Program-made: the position numbers and the translations under genes
DNA from: Flavobacteriales bacterium UBA1494
Lineage (GTDB): Bacteria; Bacteroidota; Bacteroidia; Flavobacteriales_E; Vicingaceae
Length of the DNA stretch: 64,000 nucleotides
Assembly (NCBI GenBank): GCA_905182175.1
Contig: CAJJAT010000011.1
Span: 186,001-250,000, forward strand
Reading direction: 5' to 3'
Shown: piece after piece, positions 53,365 to 61,251 of the stretch
Layout: every line of letters starts with the position of its first letter
Numbering within the stretch: position 1 is the stretch's first letter
Notes under the pieces: model-generated
Databases searched by the model: none
The model's input: the letters and a program-made list of their open reading frames with translations, nothing else
What the model was told of the DNA's origin: nothing

Positions 53365-54918
53365 ATGAGTCTTTTCAAAGAGCTGAAGAGTGATCTTCCT
53401 GCAAGTGTAATTGTCTTTTTTGTTGCTCTTCCTTTGTGTTTAGGAATTGCACTAGCATCTGGCGCACCTTTATTTTCAGGATTAATTGCCGGAATTGTTG
53501 GCGGAATTGTTGTAGGATCTATCAGTGGATCATCCTTAGGAGTTAGCGGACCTGCTGCGGGGCTGGCTGTAATTGTATTAAGTTCAATTCAAGAACTAGG
53601 AAGCTTTGAAGCATTTTTACTAGCCGTAGTTTTCGCAGGAGTCTTTCAATTGATTTTAGGAATAATGAAAGCAGGTTTTATAGGGTATTACTTCCCTTCT
53701 TCAGTGATAAAAGGGATGCTTTCGGGAATTGGTATTATCATCATTTTAAAACAGATTCCTCATGCTTTTGGCTACGATGCATCTTATGAAGGAGATATGA
53801 ATTTCATGCAAGCTGACGGGGAAAATACATTTTCTGAACTGCTCAATATTTTCGACAACATATCGACCCCGGCCCTAACAGTCGCCATTATTTCATTGGC
53901 TATTTTATTACTGTGGGACAACATTCTTTCAAAGAGGTCAAAAATATTCTCACTTATTCCAGGGCCATTAGTCGCTGTTAGTTTTGGTATTGCTTTCGAA
54001 CTAGTAACAAATGCTTTTTTACCTGAGTGGAGTATTTCAAGCGAACACCTTGTCAGCGTTCCTGTGGCGAAAGATTTTTCAGGATTCGTAGGTCAATTTA
54101 GTTTCCCTGATTTTTCTCAGATTACAAATTACAACATTTATGTAATCGCTCTAACCATGGCTATTGTAGCCAGTTTAGAGACGTTATTAAGTGTTGAAGC
54201 AACTGACAAATTAGATCCTAAAAAACGAGTTACTCCGACCAATAGGGAACTAATCGCGCAAGGAGCAGGAAATGTAATTTCAGGAATGATTGGAGGTTTA
54301 CCAATTACACAAGTAATCGTTAGAAGTTCAGCTAACATTCAGTCTGGTGGAAAATCAAAACTTTCGGGTATACTACATGGCTTTTTATTGCTGATAAGTG
54401 TCGTTCTTGTACCCAACATTTTGAATCAAATCCCTTTAGCAGTATTGGCAAGTATATTACTTGTTGTAGGTTTTAAGTTGGCTAAACCGAGCCTTTTTAA
54501 GGCAATGTATAACTTAGGACCAAAGCAATTTTTGCCATTTATAGTGACACTGGTTGGAATCGTGTTTACAGATTTATTGACCGGAATTTCACTGGGTGTA
54601 GGTGTTGCAATTTTCTTTATCGTAAAAAACAACTACAGCAACTCCCATTTCATGCACATTAAAGAGACCGAAGAGGAATGCCACAAAGTGGAAATGACTC
54701 TTTCTGAAGAAGTTACGTTTTTAAATAAAGGCGCAATCCTTCAAGAATTAAACAACTTACCAAACGGAACAGAAATCACAATAGACATCCGTAACTCAGT
54801 TAGGGTAGATTATGATGTATATGAAATTATAGATAATTTTAGAAAAAATTCTGCAGTTGACCGTGAGATTGAGGTTATTATTAAAAGTGATACAAAGTAT
54901 AACACCGCTGATTATTAA
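53365..54918 (+). CDS. SulP-family anion transporter
   Basis: The 517-residue membrane protein belongs to the SLC26/SulP family, which carries sulfate, bicarbonate or other anions. About twelve or more helices are visible, with the conserved GLIAGIVGGIVVGSISGSSLG-type first region (cited in part), SGPAAGLAVIVLSSI, PITQVIVRSSANIQSGGKS, and a short STAS-like tail (residues ~430-517, EVTFLNKGAILQELNNLPNG). Related bacterial proteins lacking a full STAS are often bicarbonate carriers. With cysCDN far away and no linkage here, the substrate stays open. Convergent with the mannose-1-phosphate gene. Confidence 0.9.
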   Translation: MSLFKELKSDLPASVIVFFVALPLCLGIALASGAPLFSGLIAGIVGGIVVGSISGSSLGVSGPAAGLAVIVLSSIQELGSFEAFLLAVVFAGVFQLILGIMKAGFIGYYFPSSVIKGMLSGIGIIIILKQIPHAFGYDASYEGDMNFMQADGENTFSELLNIFDNISTPALTVAIISLAILLLWDNILSKRSKIFSLIPGPLVAVSFGIAFELVTNAFLPEWSISSEHLVSVPVAKDFSGFVGQFSFPDFSQITNYNIYVIALTMAIVASLETLLSVEATDKLDPKKRVTPTNRELIAQGAGNVISGMIGGLPITQVIVRSSANIQSGGKSKLSGILHGFLLLISVVLVPNILNQIPLAVLASILLVVGFKLAKPSLFKAMYNLGPKQFLPFIVTLVGIVFTDLLTGISLGVGVAIFFIVKNNYSNSHFMHIKETEEECHKVEMTLSEEVTFLNKGAILQELNNLPNGTEITIDIRNSVRVDYDVYEIIDNFRKNSAVDREIEVIIKSDTKYNTADY

Positions 54919-54923
54919 ACTAA

Positions 54924-54959
54924 AAAAGGTGAAAACCTATGTTTAGATAACCACCTTTT
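54924..54959. terminator. Possible bidirectional terminator
   Basis: AAAAGGTG (54924-54931) and CACCTTTT (54952-54959) can pair across a 20-base loop, with an A-run on one side and a T-run on the other, located in the 58-base gap between two convergent genes. The loop is long, so activity is uncertain. Confidence 0.5.
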
Positions 54960-54976
54960 CGCATGCTATTTAATTT

Positions 54977-56056
54977 CTAAACAAACTTGTCACCTTTCTC
55001 CATTTTAATATCCGTTACAAACTGCTTAATTTTTTGCTCATCTTTCTTTTTACAAACTAACAATGTATCGTTAGACTCTACAACGATATAGTCTTTTAAG
55101 CCTTGTAAGACTACTAATTTGTTTTTAGGAACGCTTACAATACAATCTTCAGAATCATATAGCATAACATTCTTACCCACTATTGCATTGTTGTCGTCGT
55201 CGTGGTCTAAATGGGTATAAATAGAACCCCACGTCCCTAAATCAGACCAACCTATATCTGCAGATAAAACAAATACATTCTTCGCCTTTTCCATGATTCC
55301 ATAATCAATGCTTACACTCTTGCATTCTGAATAAATAGAATTAACCGCCAGCGCCTCTTTTTCTGTTCCAAAAGCATCTTTTTGCTCTTTGAAGAGCGTA
55401 TCCATCTCAGGTAACAGCTTCTCGAACGATTCGCTAATTGAGGACAGACTCCAAATAAACATTCCTGAGTTCCAGCTAAAATCCCCACTGTCTAAAAACT
55501 GTTTTGCCAACATTAAATCAGGCTTTTCAGTAAAAGTTTTCACCCTTTTCAATTCAGAATCTACACTGTCTTCAAATTGAATATACCCGTAACCAGTATC
55601 CGGTCTGCTAGGCTTGATACCTAATGTAACAAGAGCGTTATTTGCTTCTGTATAATTTAATGCAGTTGTCATTACTTCGAGAAACTTGTCCTCTTTTAAA
55701 ATCAAATGATCTGCAGGAGCCACTATAATATTTGCATTGGGATTTTTTGAAGCGATTTTATAATTTGCATACGCAATACAAGGCGCTGTATTTCTTCGAC
55801 TTGGTTCGCACAAAACCTGATCTTCAACTACGTCTAGCTGCTCTAAAACCAAATTCTTATACAAATCATTTGTTACGATGTAAATATTTTCTTTTGGAAC
55901 TAGCTTCAACAATCGATCAAACGTTTGTTGTATTAAAGTTTGCCCTGTTCCTAATATGTCTATAAATTGTTTTGGAAAGGCAGTTCTGCTCATAGGCCAA
56001 AATCGGCTACCAATTCCTCCTGCCATGATTACGCAGTAATTATTTTCTTTATTCAT
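54977..56056 (-). CDS. Mannose-1-phosphate guanylyltransferase
   Basis: Makes GDP-mannose from mannose-1-phosphate and GTP for glycan synthesis. The 359-residue protein has the nucleotidyltransferase signature VIMAGGIGSRFWPMSRTAFP and PKQF, then the sugar-binding regions IVAPADHLI, FTEKPDL, and FSWNSGMFIWS, and a C-terminal beta part (IGWSDLGTWGS). It is the short monofunctional form; the cupin-type isomerase domain of bifunctional ManC is missing. It stands alone, on the minus strand. Confidence 0.94.
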   Translation of the reverse strand: MNKENNYCVIMAGGIGSRFWPMSRTAFPKQFIDILGTGQTLIQQTFDRLLKLVPKENIYIVTNDLYKNLVLEQLDVVEDQVLCEPSRRNTAPCIAYANYKIASKNPNANIIVAPADHLILKEDKFLEVMTTALNYTEANNALVTLGIKPSRPDTGYGYIQFEDSVDSELKRVKTFTEKPDLMLAKQFLDSGDFSWNSGMFIWSLSSISESFEKLLPEMDTLFKEQKDAFGTEKEALAVNSIYSECKSVSIDYGIMEKAKNVFVLSADIGWSDLGTWGSIYTHLDHDDDNNAIVGKNVMLYDSEDCIVSVPKNKLVVLQGLKDYIVVESNDTLLVCKKKDEQKIKQFVTDIKMEKGDKFV

Positions 56057-56128
56057 ACTCTATATTTCTTGCTTCACAAATGTACTTAAATCACTTTCGA
56101 TGATTCAGTGAGATATCTTAATTACACT

Positions 56129-56731
56129 TTAAACGTCAGTTAACTTCCCTACCTCAGCGTGGCCGCTAATGAGGTAAACTTTATTGGTTTTTAGCTCGAC
56201 GCATTCAATTCGAGTTCGTCGCTTCTTTCCTCTTTTAAAGTGTCTTTCCTGAAAATCAAATTCCTGCCCTTCAAGGATTGAATCAAGAAAAACCAATTCC
56301 GACTCTCCATTGTATCGCTTTAATACTTTGTACAAATTTGGGTCAGAGCAACTAGAAGCCTTTGGCAGCTTTAAGTGTTTCTTGAGTGCTGTTGCAATAT
56401 CCGTGGGAAAAGTAACTTTTGCCATCAATTGCTTCAACATATCTGAGTAAATCAATTTCCACTCTATACCGTGCGGGTTAACCCTGCCTTTAAACTGTTC
56501 CCAGCATGCTACATGGGCAATCTCGTGTGTTAGCGTAATCAGAAAATGATATTTATTTAAATCTCCATTTACAGATACTCTGTTCGGTTTACCTTGAAAG
56601 GCAGGACGAAAGTCTCCAAATTTTGTTTTTCTCGCTTTTGTAATTCGTAAGTGAAACGGCAACTGACCGTACCATTGTTGAATCAATGGCATTGCTTCCT
56701 CAGGAATATATTTTAAAAGAACCTTAGACAA
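56129..56731 (-). CDS. SprT-like zinc metalloprotein
   Basis: The 200-residue protein has HEIAHVACWEQF (HExxH zinc motif) and a third ligand in the HGIEWK segment, matching the SprT-like family. Bacterial members are poorly characterised; the eukaryotic relative SPRTN cuts DNA-protein crosslinks. The C-terminal part includes a basic stretch (RGKKRRTRIE) that may bind nucleic acid. It follows feoB by 3 bases, so it is the third gene of feoA-feoB-sprT-like, which would put it under the same iron control. Confidence 0.85.
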   Translation of the reverse strand: MSKVLLKYIPEEAMPLIQQWYGQLPFHLRITKARKTKFGDFRPAFQGKPNRVSVNGDLNKYHFLITLTHEIAHVACWEQFKGRVNPHGIEWKLIYSDMLKQLMAKVTFPTDIATALKKHLKLPKASSCSDPNLYKVLKRYNGESELVFLDSILEGQEFDFQERHFKRGKKRRTRIECVELKTNKVYLISGHAEVGKLTDV

Positions 56732-56734
56732 GGT

Positions 56735-58705
56735 TTATGAAAAGATTTGGTAAACTAATAAACTTGAGAAATAAGCCAACGCTCCCATATAAACCAACTG
56801 TATAATAGGCCATTTCCACCCACCAGTTTCTTTTACCACAATGGCAACTGTTGCCATACATTGTAGTGCAAAAGCGTAAAAAATTAACAAGGAGTATCCC
56901 GTTGCTTTGGTATACACTTTTTTACCGGTATCTGAAAAGGTAGCTCGTTCCATCTTTGCTTTTATTCCTTCGGTGTTGTCCTCATCTCCTACTGCGTATA
57001 AGGTGGCCATGGTTCCTACAAAGACTTCTCGTGCCGCAAAGGAGGTAATGATGGCTATGCCTATTTTCCAGTCAAAACCCAATGGCCGTATAGCCGGCTC
57101 TATAAATTTTCCAATGTGTCCTGCATAAGAAACCTCTAATTTATCTGTGGCTATTTGCTCATTAATAGAACCTAAATCAGAGTTTGAATTCGCAAATTCT
57201 GATTCATATTTAGCATCAATATTTGCCATTTTGTCTCCAGGACCATAAGAGGAAAGAACCCAAAGGACAATAGATACGGCAATAATTATTTTACCTGCTT
57301 CAAATAAAAACACCTTTGTTTTATTCAGAATTGTCATTCCAACGTTACTCCAACGTGGCGTTCTATAAATTGGAAGCTCCATTATAAAGTGGCTTCGTTC
57401 ATTAGATTTAATGAGGTATTTCATGACAAGGGCTGTAACAATTGCGGCCAGAAAACCGATAAGATACAGGGCCATCATTACAATTCCTTGTAAATTAAAA
57501 CTTAAAAATTGTTTTTCAGCGGGAATTACTAATGCAATCAATAAAGTGTAGACAGGGATTCTTGCAGAGCAGCTAATTAATGGTGTCACAAAAATCGTTA
57601 GCAACCTCTCCTTCTTATTGGGAATGGTTCTAGCACTCATAATTGCCGGAACTGCGCAGGCTGCGCCACCTAACAACGGTATAATTGATCTTCCATTCAA
57701 ACCAAAGCGCTTTAGTACTGCATCCGTTAAAAAGCTTACTCGAGATAAGTAGCCCGTATCTTCCAAAATTGCTATGAACATAAATAGCATGGCTATCTGC
57801 GGAACGAATATGACAATTCCACCCAGGCCAGCGAGGACACCATCTACCAATAAATCATTTAATATTCCTTGAGGAAGGGTTTCTGCTAACCAGTTTCCCA
57901 ACACTAAGAACCCACTTTCAATCCATTCCATGGGATACGACGACCAAGAGAAAATGGCTTGAAATATTAAAAATAAAATAAACAAGAAAATAGCGAAACC
58001 CCAAACTGGATGCGTGAATACACTGTCAATTCTCCGGGTAGTTTTTGCTGTTCTAGACTCCCCTTTTTTCGTTAAGGTAGACGCAATTATGTCCTTAATC
58101 TTATCAAATCTATAGATTGTATTTTGCAGTGCATCTTTCGACTCGTGATCTTCGATAAATTTAGGAACTTCCTTGTATTTGTAGTCGGTTATTGCCTTTT
58201 TTAATTCCTCTGTTCCCTTATTTAACCTAGCATTCATAGGTATAACAGGTATACCCAGCTTCTTTTGTAGCTCGCTAATATCTATACTTTGCTTATTGCG
58301 CTCAACAATGTCCATCATGTTTAGCACTAAGACAGTAGGCTGCTCCGAATCGATTAATTGTGTGGCAAGTAGTAAGTTTCGCTTCAAGTTAGAGGCGTCT
58401 GCAACTACCACAATTAACTCGGGTAAATCTGTTCTTGTATTGTCGCTTAAATACTCGAAAGTTACTCTTTCATCCTCTGATCTCGGACTCAAACTGTATG
58501 TACCAGGTAAATCTATTACTTCAGCGTGCAAGCTTGGGTTAATTTTTACATGGCCAATTTTTTTCTCAACTGTAACTCCAGGAAAATTACCAATGCGCTG
58601 ATTTAAACCTGTTAACGAATTAAACAGCGTGGATTTACCTGAATTAGGATTCCCAACTAGTATTAATCTTAGCTTACCTTCTACCTTAAATTCTTTCTTC
58701 TTCAA
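56735..58705 (-). CDS. feoB: Ferrous iron transporter FeoB
   Basis: Takes up Fe2+ through the inner membrane. The N-terminal G domain has GNPNSGKSTLFN (G1), DLPGTYS (G3) and LNMMD (G4-like), followed by a helical spacer. The membrane part includes GFGLNGRSIIPLLGG-like and AACAVPAIMSAR motifs (gate regions with conserved Cys). The 656-residue length is normal for Bacteroidota FeoB and shorter than the E. coli form (773). It follows feoA by 4 bases and precedes the sprT-like gene by 3. Expression should depend on the operator upstream of feoA. Confidence 0.96.
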   Translation of the reverse strand: MKKKEFKVEGKLRLILVGNPNSGKSTLFNSLTGLNQRIGNFPGVTVEKKIGHVKINPSLHAEVIDLPGTYSLSPRSEDERVTFEYLSDNTRTDLPELIVVVADASNLKRNLLLATQLIDSEQPTVLVLNMMDIVERNKQSIDISELQKKLGIPVIPMNARLNKGTEELKKAITDYKYKEVPKFIEDHESKDALQNTIYRFDKIKDIIASTLTKKGESRTAKTTRRIDSVFTHPVWGFAIFLFILFLIFQAIFSWSSYPMEWIESGFLVLGNWLAETLPQGILNDLLVDGVLAGLGGIVIFVPQIAMLFMFIAILEDTGYLSRVSFLTDAVLKRFGLNGRSIIPLLGGAACAVPAIMSARTIPNKKERLLTIFVTPLISCSARIPVYTLLIALVIPAEKQFLSFNLQGIVMMALYLIGFLAAIVTALVMKYLIKSNERSHFIMELPIYRTPRWSNVGMTILNKTKVFLFEAGKIIIAVSIVLWVLSSYGPGDKMANIDAKYESEFANSNSDLGSINEQIATDKLEVSYAGHIGKFIEPAIRPLGFDWKIGIAIITSFAAREVFVGTMATLYAVGDEDNTEGIKAKMERATFSDTGKKVYTKATGYSLLIFYAFALQCMATVAIVVKETGGWKWPIIQLVYMGALAYFSSLLVYQIFS

Positions 58706-58709
58706 ACCG

Positions 58710-58937
58710 TTAACTTAATTCCACTTCCATTTTTTGAGCATCATCTTTTCGTAAGCTTATAAAACTATCCTCAACACTAATGATGATTGGATCACCAAAC
58801 GGAGCCTTCCGCTCAATTAAGATTTCTTCTCCTAAAACACAACCCATACTGTATAGTTGGATGGTCAACTGAGGGTCTAACACATTCTTTAAAATAACCT
58901 TATCCCCTACGCTATAGTCTGCTAAGTTACTCTTCAT
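58710..58937 (-). CDS. feoA: Ferrous iron transport protein FeoA
   Basis: The 75-residue protein has the SH3-like FeoA fold: DYSVGDKVILKNVLDPQLTI, LYSMGCVLGEEILIERKAPFGDPI and ISVEDSFISLRKDDA. FeoA supports FeoB-mediated Fe2+ uptake in the cytoplasm. First gene of the feoA-feoB-sprT-like operon, with a -7 element and a perfect palindrome just upstream (see operator and promoter entries). Confidence 0.93.
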   Translation of the reverse strand: MKSNLADYSVGDKVILKNVLDPQLTIQLYSMGCVLGEEILIERKAPFGDPIIISVEDSFISLRKDDAQKMEVELS

Positions 58938-58942
58938 GGTTA

Positions 58943-58965
58943 TTATTTAGATTAAATCTAAATAA
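58943..58965. promoter_or_regulatory. Perfect 23-base palindrome, predicted iron-regulator operator of feoAB
   Basis: Arms TTATTTAGATT (58943-58953) and AATCTAAATAA (58955-58965) are exact inverted repeats around one centre base. The core TTTAGATT/AATCTAAA looks like binding sites of DtxR/MntR/IdeR-type metal repressors (TTAGG-type half sites), not like the classical Fur box. It begins at the base directly after the feoA -7 element, so a bound repressor would block the start site. The palindrome is seen; the regulator is inferred. Confidence 0.75.
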
Positions 58966-58973
58966 CAAAGATA
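58966..58973 (-). promoter_or_regulatory. -7 element of feoA promoter
   Basis: TATCTTTG on the minus strand fits TAnnTTTG. The -33 element is not clear at the usual distance. Transcription would start inside the palindrome. Confidence 0.55.
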
Positions 58974-58990
58974 CTGTTAAATATGATGAT

Positions 58991-59185
58991 TTAACTAAAG
59001 AAATAGTACTTTTCCCCATTTTTTGTGAGAGAGGGTTGCTCCACATGACTAAAAGTAGGACAGTCGCACTTCTTCTTATTCTTTGGTCTCTTTTTTTTCT
59101 TTTTATACGAAGCAACTCCATTAGTTGCACATGCCATAAGAGTTGCTGAAATAAGTAGAAGAATAACAATTTGCTTTATTCGCAT
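58991..59185 (-). CDS. Small lipoprotein
   Basis: The 64-residue product has a signal sequence with lipobox (MRIKQIVILLLISATLMAC), then a Lys-rich linker (SYKKKKKRPKNKKKCDCP) with two Cys, and a short tail. The frame opens two codons earlier at 59191; ATG 59185 gives the cleaner signal peptide. The highly basic linker could contact lipid head groups or cell wall material. It is 53 bases before feoA on the same strand, so it may be read through. Function not known; small lipoproteins of this kind are common in Bacteroidota. Confidence 0.7.
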   Translation of the reverse strand: MRIKQIVILLLISATLMACATNGVASYKKKKKRPKNKKKCDCPTFSHVEQPSLTKNGEKYYFFS

Positions 59186-59280
59186 ATTCAAAGTTATGTA
59201 TAATCAAAAGAATTTTAATTTACATTAGCATTGTAGAATACATCAACCTCTACTTCATCTTAAATCGTTCGCAACCTCCT

Positions 59281-60321
59281 ATGTCTATTTTGCTTCTCTT
59301 CTTTGCCTTAAGTATTGGCTTTTCTTTTTTATGTTCTATATTAGAGGCAGTTTTATTGAGCATAACACCCTCCTTTATCAGGAAGCAGCAACAAAGTAAT
59401 CCCGCTCTATATTTAGACCTTAATGCATTTAAAAAAGACATTGACCGTCCTCTTTCTGCTATATTAACTTTAAACACAATTGCGCATACCGCAGGCGCTA
59501 TTGGAGTGGGCGCTCAAGCAGCAGTAGTTTTTGGCAATACTGCCATCAGCCTTTTCTCTTTTAGTATCGCTGCAGAGTCTATTGTTGCAACAGTAATGAC
59601 CTTAGCTATTTTACTACTTAGTGAAATTATTCCTAAAACATTGGGCGCAAATTATTGGAGAACACTAGCTCCATCGACAGTTAGTATTCTTAAGTTTTTG
59701 ATGAAACTATTGATGCCGCTAGTATGGGTGAGTCAGTTAATCACTAAAAAATTAAAAAATGAGAAAGATAAAAGTGTTTTAAGCAGAGCTGATTTGATGG
59801 CATTAACCATCGCTACCCAAGAATATGGTGTTTTAAGTAATCCAGAAACCACAGTTATTCAAAATGTGCTAAACCTTCCAAAAACTAAGATTCATGATAT
59901 TATGACCCCAAGGTCTGTCCTTTTTTCAGCTTCCATAACAAACACTATTGGCGACTTAAAAAATAAAGAAAGGTTCCAACAGTTTTCAAGAATCCCAGTT
60001 TTTGCTGAAAACAAAGAAGAGATTGTTGGAATGGTTTTAAAAAGTGAAATACTTTGGGAACTAATAAATAAAGATGAAAGCACTCATCTGCATGATTTAA
60101 TTCGTCCCTTAAGCAAGGTTAAAGAAGATACTCTACTTGCAGATTTCTTTAAAAATGATTTAACAAAAAAAGCGCACATGTTTGTGGTAGTTGACACTTA
60201 TGATAGTATAACCGGCGTGATTACGCTTGAAGATATTCTAGAAACTATTTTAGGATATGAAATTATTGACGAAACGGATAAGGTTACAGATATGCAATCA
60301 CTTGTAAAAAAGGATAAATAA
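59281..60321 (+). CDS. CNNM/CorC-like membrane protein with CBS pair
   Basis: The 346-residue protein has a DUF21/CNNM transmembrane domain (helices in residues ~1-25, 60-95, 98-120, 130-150; conserved ILLLSEIIPKTLGANYW) and two CBS domains (~190-340: DIMTPRSVLFSAS; FVVVDTYDSITGVITLEDIL). Family members are linked to Mg2+ or Co2+ transport. The C-terminal CorC_HlyC domain found in longer relatives is absent, so the protein ends after the CBS pair. A hairpin (60352-60371) lies after the stop but lacks a T-run. Confidence 0.9.
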   Translation: MSILLLFFALSIGFSFLCSILEAVLLSITPSFIRKQQQSNPALYLDLNAFKKDIDRPLSAILTLNTIAHTAGAIGVGAQAAVVFGNTAISLFSFSIAAESIVATVMTLAILLLSEIIPKTLGANYWRTLAPSTVSILKFLMKLLMPLVWVSQLITKKLKNEKDKSVLSRADLMALTIATQEYGVLSNPETTVIQNVLNLPKTKIHDIMTPRSVLFSASITNTIGDLKNKERFQQFSRIPVFAENKEEIVGMVLKSEILWELINKDESTHLHDLIRPLSKVKEDTLLADFFKNDLTKKAHMFVVVDTYDSITGVITLEDILETILGYEIIDETDKVTDMQSLVKKDK

Positions 60322-60351
60322 GTAAAAGAATCGAGTAATTTATAGATTATC

Positions 60352-60371
60352 CATCCGTTGTTTAACGGATG
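60352..60371. other. Hairpin without T-run after the CNNM-like gene
   Basis: CATCCGTT (60352-60359) and AACGGATG (60364-60371) form a perfect 8-bp stem with a 4-base loop, 31 bases past the stop codon. No T-run follows in either direction. It may be a message-end stabiliser. Confidence 0.45.
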
Positions 60372-60381
60372 CAACATCCTC

Positions 60382-61112
60382 TCAATTTTTAATAAATGGA
60401 ACCGTAGAAGCTCCAACTCGTAAAAAATGAAGCCCATTACGGAGATCCTCTATTTTTATTATTTGACCCTTAACAGAAATTGTTTTAAGTAGTTCTCCAG
60501 TAACGTTATAAATTTGAATCAATTGTCCTTCTTTAACACCATCCCCTGAAAACCTTATACTAGAAGAATTAGGATTCAGAAAGACAGTAATTTTTTTGTT
60601 TTACAACGTTATGAATCTCCAAGTTAACAGAAATAATTAGAGTAATATTTATTTAAATATTAGTAAAATATACGGCTTCGGTAAGCTCTATACCATCAGT
60701 TCCTGTTGCATTACATGTCCAGTTTGTTGTAACACTTTCGGAGTTAATTTTATAGTGTCTGTGTACTGAATTGACTGAGAGGTAGAGCTAACACTTATAT
60801 AATCTAATAACACAGAGTTATTTTGAAAGTAGTACCTTCATAGCAGTCCATTATTTTTAACCTCAACTTTCCAAAAAACATAAAAAGTGCTATCCAAAAG
60901 TTGTCCTATTCTTGACCCGCCTCCTCCTACACATTGAGTGCTACTTCTAATAAGTCTCGATTCTTGAGTTATAACCTCCAAAGTGTCTATGGTCATATAA
61001 CCTGATGGCAGAACCGAGTAGGTACTATCATTTGGATCTACAAACACAGTATCTTTCTGTGCGCTTAACTAGAAAACACAAAAATAGACATCGCAAATAA
61101 AATCTTTTTAAT
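60382..61112 (-). pseudogene. Decayed Type IX-secreted protein gene
   Basis: Read on the minus strand, several frames together form one protein: a signal peptide (KKILFAMSIFVFSS, then, after a frame change, LSAQ), an N-terminal part (KDTVFVDPNDSTYSVLPSGY...KVEVKNNGLL), a middle (YFQNNSVLLDYISVSSTSQS, then frame change to SESVTTNWTCNATGTDGIEL) and a Type IX sorting domain (VFLNPNSSSIRFSGDG; IQIYNVTGELLKTI; LRNGLHFLRVG). At least three frame changes or stops separate these parts, and the expected start is ATT. The gene is dead. Family of the N-terminal part not recognised. It explains most of the 930-base gap before nrdJ. Confidence 0.75.
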
Positions 61113-61194
61113 ATTAATTATTTTAGGCTATCTATTTAACAATGCTTTTTTCTTCAAAACGCCGCATTACATCAAAATTAAATTTTTTAAACGC

Positions 61195-61227
61195 AAAAAC
61201 TCCCCAACATTACTGTTAAGGAGTTTT
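61195..61227 (-). terminator. Intrinsic terminator after nrdJ
   Basis: On the minus strand AAAACTCC (61227-61220) pairs with GGAGTTTTT (61203-61195), a stem of eight base pairs with a 16-base loop and a run of five T at its end. It is 25 bases past the nrdJ stop. Confidence 0.8.
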
Positions 61228-61251
61228 ATTTTATTCTACTTCTCTACTAAT

